From JARRQB01 sp965368585 (lineage in GTDB: Bacteria > Pseudomonadota > Gammaproteobacteria > Chromatiales > Chromatiaceae), in assembly GCA_965368585.1 (NCBI GenBank), contig CBDUNM010000053.1, positions 1 to 27,326 of the forward strand: a stretch of DNA of 27,326 bases. Direction: 5' to 3'. This document shows positions 1 to 7,408 of this stretch, one piece after another. Position 1 is the stretch's first letter. Each line of letters opens with the position of its first letter. The translations under genes were made by a program, and so were the position numbers. The notes below the pieces were generated by a model. The model saw only the letters and a list, made by a program, of their open reading frames with translations, was not told the DNA's origin and ran no database searches.

Positions 1-462
1 GCCGGCAACGTGGACACCGATTTTTCGCTGTACGCCTATGCGGGCAGTGGAACCTTCGATCTTTCCGACATCACGCACAGCGCGTCGGGATACGACCAAG
101 CCACCCTGGAGATGCCGAATTTCGATGCCTCTAACTGGACCTTGAGCGATTGGACGAAAGTCGCATCGGTCGACTGGGACTTGAACGCAGGTACGCGCCC
201 CAACAACCAGATCATCGCCGCAACCAACGGCAATCTGGAGGCGCACATGATCAAGGATCTTAATCCCGGCGATGTCGAGTCCCGATACTGGATCGTCGCA
301 GCAATCGACAGCGCATCTCCGTTCAGTAACTTCAAACTGGAGTTCGTCAGGGATGAGATTGCGTCGATCGATCCGGTGCCCCCGACCGGCGTGCCAGCGC
401 CAGGGACCTTGGTGTTGATGTTGCCGATGATCGGGTGGTTGAGAAAACAGGGATATGTTTGA
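1..462 (+). CDS. PEP-CTERM-like secreted protein, C-terminal part (5' end outside window)
   Basis: The reading frame is open to the left edge, so this is the C-terminal ~153 residues of a longer exported protein. The body is polar and rich in Asp, Ser and Trp, with no domain I recognise. The last ~25 residues contain a Pro-rich turn (VPAPGT), a short hydrophobic stretch (LVLMLPMIGWL) and a basic tail (RK). That layout matches the tripartite PEP-CTERM sorting signal processed by exosortase, although the core reads PAP rather than PEP. Such proteins usually go to the cell surface or the biofilm matrix. The hydrophobic part is short, so the assignment is probable rather than certain. A strong hairpin follows 40 bp after the stop. 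Confidence 0.7.
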   Translation, partial: AGNVDTDFSLYAYAGSGTFDLSDITHSASGYDQATLEMPNFDASNWTLSDWTKVASVDWDLNAGTRPNNQIIAATNGNLEAHMIKDLNPGDVESRYWIVAAIDSASPFSNFKLEFVRDEIASIDPVPPTGVPAPGTLVLMLPMIGWLRKQGYV

Positions 463-501
463 TTAATGCTCTTAGCATATTGCCTGAGCAAAGTTCAGAA
501 G

Positions 502-530
502 AACCCCGTCGCATCGACGGGGTTTGCTTG
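502..530 (+). terminator. Rho-independent terminator hairpin
   Basis: A perfect 10-bp stem (AACCCCGTCG / CGACGGGGTT, 502-511 and 515-524) closes a 3-nt loop and is followed by a short T-rich tail. It lies 40 bp after the stop of the PEP-CTERM-like gene and 61 bp from the end of the convergent SprT-like gene. It could serve both directions, but the T-tail favours the plus strand. Confidence 0.75.
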
Positions 531-590
531 TTTCGGACGCTCGACCTGCGTTAGCGATTAGCCTCGATCGGCAGTCCCTGTCTTTACGAT

Positions 591-1121
591 TCAACGGCGG
601 GATCTGACCAAGCTCTGGTTGCAGTTGCGACAGAGATAGTCGCAACCTCGATTTATCCTGTTATGCCGGGTGGTCGTCAGGTAGTGGACGCGGCAGTCGC
701 AACGATACTCGTAGCGCGCCTGCTGTCGCATGGGTACACCTTCGAGTGAATATCGCCCGGTCGCCCGGGCGTCCGGGATGCCGAACGCGTACATAACCGA
801 GCGCCATTCGGTACCGTGTGGTTTGACAGATCGTCGGTGGCGCGCATAGACGACATGATGGGCGACTTCGTGGGCTACGGTGTCATGCAGGTGATGGTCG
901 AAATCCGCGGCGAACACCCAGGGATTGAAACGGTACCAAAGGCGCGTCCCGCGCCGGCAAAACTGCCCGGCGGCTTTTCCAGGCAAATCAAATCGAACCG
1001 GCAGGTCTTCGAGCGCCAAGCCGTATATGCCGCGCGCTTGTTCCGTTAAGCCGCGCAATCGCCCTTCGACCTCAAGGTGCTGGTACGTCGTCAGTACGTC
1101 AGTACGGAGCGAGTCAGCCAC
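591..1121 (-). CDS. SprT-like zinc metalloprotein
   Basis: This 176-residue protein has the SprT-like layout. A zinc-binding HEVAHH motif lies at residues 84-89, a probable third ligand in PHGTEW at His102, and a C-terminal zinc ribbon has Cys141, Cys143, Cys164 and Cys167. SprT/SPRTN relatives are metalloproteases, some of which act on DNA-bound proteins. The substrate of the short bacterial forms is mostly unknown. Length is typical for bacterial SprT. The start is a GTG without a strong Shine-Dalgarno site, so the first residues are less certain than the rest. It converges on the PEP-CTERM-like gene and is not in an operon. Confidence 0.85.
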   Translation of the reverse strand: MADSLRTDVLTTYQHLEVEGRLRGLTEQARGIYGLALEDLPVRFDLPGKAAGQFCRRGTRLWYRFNPWVFAADFDHHLHDTVAHEVAHHVVYARHRRSVKPHGTEWRSVMYAFGIPDARATGRYSLEGVPMRQQARYEYRCDCRVHYLTTTRHNRINRGCDYLCRNCNQSLVRSRR

Positions 1122-1678
1122 GTTTCGATTGGAACAACAGTCCCGGGCAATTGCGCCACCCTACCCGTGGCGCGGCAGCGAGTTCGAATCTGCAACGGTA
1201 GAGGAAAGGCGCCTTGATAACGCCGGCTTGCTCGGTCGCGATGTTAAAGGATGACGCGGAGAATCTTGCGTTGAGCACCATTTGCTGGGCGACATCCCTG
1301 CAATTATTTCGCGTCACGGTCACGGCGCGAGGCATCAAATCACTCGAGTTCGCTTTCTGACATTGTAGATTCTAGCCAATGCGGCGTGTTAAATCACATC
1401 GTCAGTCAGAAATCGGAGAAACGACGCAGGGATTTCATGCAAAGAAGGGTGGTGAGATTCAGAATAATTATGTTAATCAGAAACTTATCTAATTCAAAGA
1501 CCTTTTGCCAACGACGTCATACCGACAATTGCGCGTGCCCGCCGGTAGATTCGTGGGAGTGGGCGGCCGGCGCAACGCAGGCTTTTTTGTACAGGATTCG
1601 AAGGAAATCGGCGACGTAGCTGAAGCGGGTCGATTGCGACGCGGCGGATCCGCACCGCGGGGCCGATTCCAATCCTAT
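1122..1678. other. Non-coding gap, no recognised gene
   Basis: About 560 bp lie between the SprT-like gene and the 91-residue protein. Open frames here are short and resemble no family I know. An AT-rich patch at about 1460-1500 may hold promoter sequence. A tRNA-like T-loop string near 1170 does not fold into a tRNA. Confidence 0.5.
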
Positions 1679-1954
1679 TTAGGAGATCTTCAATCTGACC
1701 ACTTTCATGGACTCGAACTCGATCCCGGCAACGCTGCACGACACGCGGTAGTAAGTGAGATTGACGCGCTGGCCGCGCAGATTCTTGTAGCGTCGTTTAC
1801 GCTTGTACTGGAAGGGGATATCGTAGCCATCAATCAGGAGGGTGTTCACGAACCACTCGCCGTCCGGCCGTTGGACATGCGAGGTAACTTTTGCGCCATC
1901 GGTTTGCACAAGCTTATCGTGGCGTTTCAGCAGTGTTTCGGGATCTGATGGCAT
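1679..1954 (-). CDS. Conserved small basic protein of unknown function
   Basis: This 91-residue protein starts at an ATG with a GAG-type ribosome-binding site just upstream. The middle is strongly basic, with YKRKRRYKNLRGQRVNLTYYR at about residues 50-70, followed by a beta-prone tail. The sequence looks like a real folded protein: aromatic residues are spread out, codon use is orderly, and the opposite-strand frame is nonsense-like. I cannot name a family. The basic patch could bind nucleic acid or phospholipid, but nothing proves this. It stands alone, divergent from the small HMA-like gene. Confidence 0.65.
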   Translation of the reverse strand: MPSDPETLLKRHDKLVQTDGAKVTSHVQRPDGEWFVNTLLIDGYDIPFQYKRKRRYKNLRGQRVNLTYYRVSCSVAGIEFESMKVVRLKIS

Positions 1955-2154
1955 CGTTCTCGGTTAGCGCGTTTTGCATTGATCAGAAATCAGACATTGC
2001 CGCCCGATGTGGCAGTAACTCGGTCGCGATCTGGTCGAAAACTTACCCCGTAAACGCATTTTGTGCGATTGATCGATGCGAAAACACGGATCTTCGCCTT
2101 AGGTTAAGCATATAGATTAGACAAAGGTAACCATTCGACCTAACGGGGGCAGCA

Positions 2155-2388
2155 ATGGATATTCAATTGACAGATGTCACCATACACGTTGACGAAGACC
2201 TTGGCCCGCGGCAGCGCGCAGCGATAGAGGCGGAGCTTCGGGCGTTCGTCGGCGTAATCAGCGTGCGAAATTCAGACCGTACGCCCCATCTGTTGATGGT
2301 CGAATACGATCCTGCCGATGTGTCTTCATCGCAATTGCTGGAAATCGTCAAGGCGCAAGGCGTTCATGCGGAGATGATCGGTCTATAG
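2155..2388 (+). CDS. Small ferredoxin-fold (HMA-like) protein lacking CxxC
   Basis: A 77-residue protein starts at an ATG preceded by a GGGGG ribosome-binding site. Its pattern (beta, helix with Arg-Gln-Arg-Ala, beta, beta with VEYDP, helix, beta) matches the heavy-metal-associated fold of MerP/CopZ. The CxxC metal-binding pair is absent; the equivalent loop holds only hydrophilic residues. It is therefore unlikely to carry copper as CopZ does, and may be a regulatory or structural relative. The fold is inferred from the pattern. No metal transporter is adjacent. Confidence 0.7.
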   Translation: MDIQLTDVTIHVDEDLGPRQRAAIEAELRAFVGVISVRNSDRTPHLLMVEYDPADVSSSQLLEIVKAQGVHAEMIGL

Positions 2389-2887
2389 GCGGCGATCGCC
2401 TGCGTTTGGCGGTGGTGTCATGCGTCGGCACCGAGCCGGTGAGCCTCGATGCGTGTTTCTTGTCCGATCCGGCCAGGTTCGAGCACAGGGGGTGCGTGTT
2501 TGCGCCAGTTTTGCTTCCGTATCTTTATATTCTGCCGACCCGGTCGGAAACGGTGGAATGATGTCGAACGCAAGGTTTCATAGTGATGCATTAATTTTCC
2601 TGACCAGACAGCGCGATCGGGCGGCGCTTTCACGTGCCCTGCTTTCGCTGTTGAGACCGCTTGCGCCCTTGGGCAGGTGCCGATCGTGGAGGTCTACGGC
2701 TTGAATGGCGGGCGGCCGCGGAGACGCCCCCGTCGGACAACTCGACAACGCCGTCATACCCCGTTTCGACGATGTACAGGGTAGCATCCGCCAGATGCGT
2801 CCTAACTTGCGAGGTGTACTCGAAGCGTTGCAATCCGGCAGAAGTGCCCGAGACTCGCTAGAGCGCGTCGACGAAAAACAGACAGCT
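2389..2887. other. Non-coding gap, no recognised gene
   Basis: About 500 bp separate the HMA-like gene from the end of the first DUF533 gene. Frames of 67-100 residues exist on both strands, but their composition is Arg-rich and typical of shadow frames. A GGCGATCGCC palindrome occurs at about 2393-2402. I see no RNA gene. Confidence 0.45.
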
Positions 2888-3577
2888 CTAAGCGTTGGAT
2901 ACCTGTTGTTCCAACTGCGTGACCATGCCGGATTCGAGCTTCATTGCTCTCGCGAGATCTTGCAGATAGCGTCGTTCCAGGTCATTTTCGACGTCAATCA
3001 GCAACCGTGACGCCAAATAGATCTCAGCAGCCGTTTCGGGAGTGTCGGCCAGAGCGGCGACGCCGCCAACGTCGAGCGGTTTGGCGAGTTCCGCTTCGAT
3101 AAAGGCGGCTGCATCGGAATCGAATCCGAGTTGGGGCAGTTGTCGCTTGATATTGGCCAGTTCCTCGCTGTCAATGTGGCCGTCAGCTTTCGCTGCCGAA
3201 ATCATGGCGACCAAGAGTTTTTCGCTGCGATTTTGTTCGTCCGTGCCGCTGAGTTCGCCGATCGGTTTGCCTATATCGGAAGGATTCAACGCTTTGCCCG
3301 CCTGCCAATTCTGAAAGGCCTTGTAGGCAATCCCACCAACGGCCGCCAACCCGCCCAATTTCAACGCCGACCCCGTGATGCGGCGGCCTGCGCCCGTACC
3401 GAGGAGCATGGCGAGCGCGCCCGCCGCGAGTGCGCCTTTACCCATGCCCGAAAGCATGGCGTCACGTTCGACGCCGGATTCGGGTACGCCCAATTTGTCT
3501 TCTGCGAGATCACGCCCTTGTTCGGTCAGCGATTTCGCCGAATTGAGGAATTGTTCGAGCAGTGTTTTTGTGTCCAT
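2888..3577 (-). CDS. DUF533 (YebE-like) inner membrane protein
   Basis: This 229-residue protein has an amphipathic N-terminus, a hydrophobic Gly/Ala/Leu-rich stretch at about residues 44-86 that would insert in the inner membrane, and a C-terminal helical TerB-like domain beginning with the hallmark AAKADGHID (about 128-136). These are the features of DUF533/YebE proteins, known as envelope-stress-associated in E. coli but of unknown biochemical role. The ATG has a well-placed AAGG ribosome-binding site. A second, diverged member of the family lies 1.1 kb away, beyond a phosphodiesterase gene. Confidence 0.88.
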   Translation of the reverse strand: MDTKTLLEQFLNSAKSLTEQGRDLAEDKLGVPESGVERDAMLSGMGKGALAAGALAMLLGTGAGRRITGSALKLGGLAAVGGIAYKAFQNWQAGKALNPSDIGKPIGELSGTDEQNRSEKLLVAMISAAKADGHIDSEELANIKRQLPQLGFDSDAAAFIEAELAKPLDVGGVAALADTPETAAEIYLASRLLIDVENDLERRYLQDLARAMKLESGMVTQLEQQVSNA

Positions 3578-3689
3578 AGACCTTATCCCCGAGACTTGTC
3601 ACAACCACCTACATTACCGCAGCGCGGTTTCCGACGACAGAGTGTAAATCGGCACCGATCGGAAGCATCGGTCGGCGCCTTGAGGTTAC

Positions 3690-4448
3690 TCAGCCCTCGG
3701 CGAGCACTTGCTTAATCCGACCTGGTGCGTTGCTGGTGACCGAGGTCACTCCCCAGTCTCGAAAACGTCGCACGCTCTGCGGATCATCCACTGTCCATAC
3801 GTGGTATTCGTACCCGGCGTCGATGACCTTTTCGACTAATTCCCGGGTAGTCAGGGCATACGACGAGCCGAACCCATTGGCTCCTGTCTGGCGTAAAGTC
3901 GCCAATATCGTATCCGTTGTCGGAACCAGGCGTCCCGGAGATGCTTCTTTGATCCACGAAAGCCAAACCGCTTTAAGCGCCGGTTCCTGCCGCTTGACCT
4001 CGTGGATAACGTCTTTGGCCAATGAGATGACGCGAATTTGATCGTAGTGACAGTCGGCCCCGTTGATTTCGGTGACCAGCTTGCGAACGATTTCGGGGCC
4101 GCACTTTACTTCGGTAAAGAGCATCTTCCCTTCTGGAACCGTTGCAACGACCTCGGCGAGACTCGGGATGGCTACGCCCGTCCATTCGGCGCCGCGCCAC
4201 CTCCCGACGTCGAGGGCGCGCAGTTCCGTACTCGTTGAGTCCGCGACCGCCAGACTGCGATCCGCCACGCGCCGCGTGACCGCATCGTGAATACAGAGAA
4301 TTTCGCCGTCCCGGGTCATCCGGAAATCCCCTTCGATCGCATCGGCATCCTGCTGCCATGCCAGTTCGAACGCGGCCAGGGTGTTCTCCGGTGCGTCGTC
4401 GGATGCACCTCGGTGCGCCACGATCATCGGTGGTCGTTCTGTTTCCAT
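3690..4448 (-). CDS. Glycerophosphodiester phosphodiesterase (GDPD family)
   Basis: The 252-residue protein hydrolyses glycerophosphodiesters to glycerol-3-phosphate and an alcohol, as UgpQ does. Visible signature residues are AHRG at 12-15, the PENT motif at 21-24, the metal-site EGD at 40-42, and catalytic IHD at 54-56, followed by a TEVK motif. There is no signal peptide, so it is probably cytoplasmic, like UgpQ and unlike periplasmic GlpQ. Translation could start at a TTG one codon upstream, but the ATG at 4448 is preferred. It lies upstream of, and co-directional with, the first DUF533 gene, with a 112-bp gap. Confidence 0.92.
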   Translation of the reverse strand: METERPPMIVAHRGASDDAPENTLAAFELAWQQDADAIEGDFRMTRDGEILCIHDAVTRRVADRSLAVADSTSTELRALDVGRWRGAEWTGVAIPSLAEVVATVPEGKMLFTEVKCGPEIVRKLVTEINGADCHYDQIRVISLAKDVIHEVKRQEPALKAVWLSWIKEASPGRLVPTTDTILATLRQTGANGFGSSYALTTRELVEKVIDAGYEYHVWTVDDPQSVRRFRDWGVTSVTSNAPGRIKQVLAEG

Positions 4449-4579
4449 CAAATCCGTTCAAACTGCGCAGGGAAAACCGGATTGCAACGCGCGGGTATGC
4501 GGTCACCGCAGTATAGAACAGCGGTCGTCAGGTGGCTTTGTTGAGTCGGGTGTGACCCTGCGAGGTCGGTAAATTGCCG

Positions 4580-4588
4580 TGATACACT
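4580..4588 (+). promoter_or_regulatory. Possible extended -10 promoter for the second DUF533 gene
   Basis: TGATACACT fits an extended -10 element (TGn plus TACACT) about 78 bp before the GTG start. No convincing -35 hexamer is present, which is tolerated with an extended -10. This is a prediction from pattern only. Confidence 0.3.
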
Positions 4589-4632
4589 GCGTGCTCGATC
4601 GGGCAAGCGAGGCCCGGTGAGCGAGATAGATT

Positions 4633-4649
4633 TAGATATAGATATAGAT
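4633..4649 (+). repeat. Short TAGATA tandem repeat in the 5' leader
   Basis: Nearly three copies of TAGATA (4633-4649) follow a related AGATAGATT segment and end 16 bp before the GTG start of the second DUF533 gene. The GAGGAG ribosome-binding site lies immediately downstream. The low-GC tract stands out in a GC-rich genome and could keep the start region unstructured. Confidence 0.6.
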
Positions 4650-4665
4650 GTGAGGAGCGAGAAAC

Positions 4666-5376
4666 GTGGCAAACATCAATGCGTTAAAGATTTTGGGCAG
4701 CCTGCTGAGTAGCGGGGCCCTTTCACGGGGTTCAGGCTCGAATATCCTGGGTTCGGTGATCGGCGCTGTTACCGGAGGTGGTCAGCAGACCGGTGGTGGT
4801 TTGGGTAGCGTGTTCGGCGGCGGTGCCGCACCGCAAGTCCAGGCCGGCGGATTGGGGGGGCTGCTGGGCGGTTTGATGGGCGGCGGGCAATCGACCGATG
4901 GCGGTCTGGGCGATTTGCTCGGTATGGCGATGAGACAGTTCGGCGCCGCGGGTCAGCGTGAGGCGCAACAAGCTCAGGCCGATCCGCGAGACCGTGTGCC
5001 GCAGGGGATGGACCACACGCAGGCCTCAGACCAGGCTGACTTGTTGATCAAGGCGATGATCAACGCGGCTAAGGCCGACGGCCATGTAGACAAGCAAGAA
5101 CAGCAAAAGATCGTTGGCAGATTGGGTGATGTCACGCAGGATGAGATCGATTTCGTGCGCCAGGAACTTGCGCAGCCGCTAGATACAGAGGGCTTTATCC
5201 GCAGCATTCCACGCGGCATGGAACAGCAGGTCTACGCCATTTCTCTGATGGCGATCGATTTGGACAGCAACCCTGAAGCCCAATACCTGCATCAATTGGC
5301 CCAAGGTACCGGCATTTCGCCGGAAGCCAGCAATGCAATTCACGAACAGTTGGGCGCGCCCAAACTTTATAAGTGA
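4666..5376 (+). CDS. DUF533 protein with Gly-rich N-terminal half
   Basis: This 236-residue paralogue of the DUF533 gene at 2888-3577 has a very Gly/Gln-rich first ~95 residues (GGLGGLLGGLMGGG-like runs). A helical TerB-like domain follows, with AAKADGHVD at about 134-142. The C-terminal domain aligns well by eye with the first paralogue, but the hydrophobic membrane stretch there is replaced by flexible Gly-rich sequence. This copy may therefore be peripheral or only weakly membrane-associated. The GTG start is supported by GAGGAG about 10 bp upstream. Function is unknown. Confidence 0.85.
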   Translation: MANINALKILGSLLSSGALSRGSGSNILGSVIGAVTGGGQQTGGGLGSVFGGGAAPQVQAGGLGGLLGGLMGGGQSTDGGLGDLLGMAMRQFGAAGQREAQQAQADPRDRVPQGMDHTQASDQADLLIKAMINAAKADGHVDKQEQQKIVGRLGDVTQDEIDFVRQELAQPLDTEGFIRSIPRGMEQQVYAISLMAIDLDSNPEAQYLHQLAQGTGISPEASNAIHEQLGAPKLYK

Positions 5377-6222
5377 AGCGATGTCTCGATCGCAGGCCGG
5401 ATCGGCAGTGCCGGTCTGGCTCGATCTGCTGACGGGGTTCTTCTACGTGGCTACTCCACGGTGGGGGCCGACCCGCGGTGAACGTGTTGGACGATAAGGG
5501 CCTGCACTTTGGACAGACCGCGTAAGGCGATCGTCGGTTGCATATGCCACAGGTCAAACGGTGCGTGCTCCGACTGTTTCATCCAAGCGGACAACATCGC
5601 CGCGGAAGCGGCACCGATCGTGACGGCACGCCGCACAAAACGACTGTAAACGGCAGGACTGGGTTTTGAGTACATCAACTCATCAGGGTTCGCTACATCA
5701 CTGAAGTAGGCCCAGGTCGCGGTATGTTAGACGTGCTGTGCCGCGGTATCCGTTTTACCGCTTGAGAACGCAAACGGACGAGAACCCGCCTGCTTCAAGA
5801 CCTCGATTTCGGCCCTGACATCGCCACAAAGGCGGGTAGCGTCGAGTGGACCGCCATCGATTCACTCCGCACCGACTCAGTCAGTTGTCTATGGTAATTC
5901 CTCAGTCGCGCCCGCAATGACGAATTCTTGTAAAGAGTCGGCCCACTGCCTCGGTCGGCCAAAAGGCTGGATTGCAAGTAAACCCTTGTGGATTGCGATG
6001 GAAAAACGGACGGCGATCGGGATCTTTATCGCATAGGTCAAGGTCTATCAGTCGAGGTCTGTACGAGCGACGATCGAGATTCTGACCATTTGACGCTGCC
6101 GGGTCTATACGAGTTCGCTTATTTATTGTCTAATCAAGGTCCTTTGCGGCTCTGTTCGTCCGCCTTCTCTGGTTTAGATGCCATCCGGCTAACTTACATG
6201 AAGATTTTGGGGATTGTGTTAC
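5377..6222. other. Long gene-poor stretch
   Basis: About 850 bp without a convincing conserved gene. A weak candidate ORF (5451-5675, minus) is listed separately. A 130-codon frame starting at 5988 on the plus strand looks unconvincing: it has no hydrophobic core or family resemblance and overlaps the better small membrane ORF at 6223. GC content drops towards 6100-6250, which may mark old transferred or decaying DNA. Confidence 0.45.
5451..5675 (-). CDS. Possible small protein of unknown function
   Basis: A 74-residue frame beginning at the ATG at 5675 has a basic N-terminus, a short hydrophobic Ala/Gly-rich helix (VTIGAASAAML) and a His/Val-rich tail. The ribosome-binding site is poor and I recognise no family. 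It could be a real small membrane-associated or exported protein, a gene remnant, or a chance frame. Confidence 0.28.
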   Translation of the reverse strand: MYSKPSPAVYSRFVRRAVTIGAASAAMLSAWMKQSEHAPFDLWHMQPTIALRGLSKVQALIVQHVHRGSAPTVE

Positions 6223-6369
6223 GTGGATCTTCCATTGACGATTCTGCTACTGTTACTTGCAGGCACCTTGACGGCGTTTTCTATAGGATGGTTTCACTAC
6301 CCGTTCGGGTTGCTGATTCTGGTGGTACTTATCATGTTCCGCTTGTTTCAAAGGTCGAGCGAAACATAA
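6223..6369 (+). CDS. Very small hydrophobic membrane protein (48 aa)
   Basis: A GTG preceded by GGGGA at 9-bp spacing opens a 48-residue frame. It has two hydrophobic runs, LTILLLLLAGTLTAF and FGLLILVVLIMF, separated by a WFHYP turn, and ends in a basic and polar tail (RLFQRSSET). This reads as a hairpin membrane protein of the type often missed by gene callers. No family is recognisable. It sits upstream of the mini-ORFs and helix-hairpin-helix gene on the same strand and could share their transcript. Confidence 0.55.
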   Translation: MDLPLTILLLLLAGTLTAFSIGWFHYPFGLLILVVLIMFRLFQRSSET

Positions 6370-6469
6370 AGGCCACTTAGCCATCAACAATTCGCGGGGG
6401 GAATTTTGGCTACGCGGCCAAGGGTTGCCGCAAACATCGATGGCAATACGTGTAAAGAGGAGTGGTTGG

Positions 6470-6637
6470 ATGAAAGAAGCGGACTTAGCTCGCAAATTGA
6501 AAGCGAGTACTCGTAAACACTATGCCCGCGTGAAATAATAGCAAGCTATGCAGAAGCAGATGAAGCGACTGGCCAAGCGCGACTTGAACAGTGGGCTACC
6601 CGCTACCCAGGTTGGGAAGGTCAACGCCAAAGCTTAA
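6470..6637 (+). pseudogene. Broken basic mini-ORFs upstream of the HHH gene
   Basis: An ATG at 6470 with a GAGGAG ribosome-binding site opens a 22-codon basic peptide ending in TAA-TAG (6536-6541). The same frame then resumes at an ATG at 6548 for 29 more codons to a TAA at 6635. Both halves are Lys/Arg-rich and helix-prone, as if once one protein. The second half overlaps the start of the HHH gene in another frame. This may be a decayed N-terminal region, or two genuine mini-genes. Confidence 0.35.
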
Positions 6638-6896
6638 GAGAAGCAAGCCGAGGGCCAGCGCGTCGTCTAAAGCTCCCGTAGCGTCCAACTCCAACGACGA
6701 ACTCACCTTCATAAAGAACATCGGTCCGGTCCTGGAAAAGAAACTCAACGGCGTAGGAATATCGCGCTTTGAGCATATTGCCGGCTGGAGCGAAAAAGAC
6801 ATAAACGCGTTTTCGGGTGAGCTCAATTTCAAGGGACGGATCGAGCGGGAAGAATGGGTCCAGCAGGCGCGTGAGCTCGCGAACGCGCCGCGATAG
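6591..6896 (+). CDS. Helix-hairpin-helix domain protein
   Basis: Residues ~35-101 form a compact domain with the pattern TFIKNIGPVLEKKLNGVGI...F..IAGW, typical of the helix-hairpin-helix fold seen in ribosomal-L21-associated and DNA-binding proteins. The first ~34 residues form a Lys/Arg/Ser/Pro-rich linker. The start is uncertain: the GTG at 6591 lacks a good ribosome-binding site. A +1 shift from the overlapping frame ending at 6635 would join a better-looking N-terminus to this domain. Nucleic-acid binding is plausible but unproven. Confidence 0.7.
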   Translation: MGYPLPRLGRSTPKLKRSKPRASASSKAPVASNSNDELTFIKNIGPVLEKKLNGVGISRFEHIAGWSEKDINAFSGELNFKGRIEREEWVQQARELANAPR

Positions 6897-7408
6897 TTGA
6901 TTGAGCCGCTCAAGTGCGGCTGATCCTCATCGTAGTATCCGAATACACGTCGCCCCAGGGGTTGACGGAATGTACAACATACCCGGACGACGCAGTCTGA
7001 CTGCCGGGATGACGTAGTGGGATGTACCGCCTGGCGAGACCGGCGTTTTCTGCCAGGACAGACTCCGCCGCGCCGCGTCAGAGGTTCTGGCCGTGGGTAA
7101 TAAGATTCGACAAATCATCAGATTGCCGAAACGAAGGAGTTATCGAAACCGCTTGTCGTGGCTTTGTCTATGAATATACTCTTGCGTCGTCATGGCCGGA
7201 TATTACCGCAGGAGACTCGACAGTTCGGCGTTTTCTGAAACCGGTACAGGCTCGCTTGAGCCCCTTACTATGCGTTAAGGTGGCAAGACTGCGCGACTCG
7301 GATCGCTTCATCCGGGTCGCGGGAGGTCGGTACGTATTCTGGGTTTCAATAGAGTGGTGAACGGTTAATGCCCCCGACTGGTTTCCCAAAACTGGCAGGT
7401 CCGGCGCG
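6897..7408. other. Non-coding leader upstream of the REC-MBL gene
   Basis: About 510 bp with no recognisable gene. A 112-codon plus-strand frame at 7022-7360 has no family resemblance. A 14-codon mini-ORF (ATG at 7368) ends in a TGA that overlaps the GTG start of the next gene, which could give translational coupling. A CCTGGC/GCCAGG hairpin occurs near 7029-7056. Confidence 0.4.

Noticed and set aside
1150..1200. tRNA-like T-loop string (GTTCGAATC)
   Set aside because: The stems around it do not pair, and no matching acceptor or anticodon arm lies upstream.
5988..6380. 130-codon plus-strand ORF
   Set aside because: It has no family resemblance or hydrophobic core and overlaps the better-supported 48-residue membrane ORF in another frame.
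7022..7360. 112-codon plus-strand ORF
   Set aside because: It lacks a ribosome-binding site, and its composition is typical of a chance frame in GC-rich DNA.
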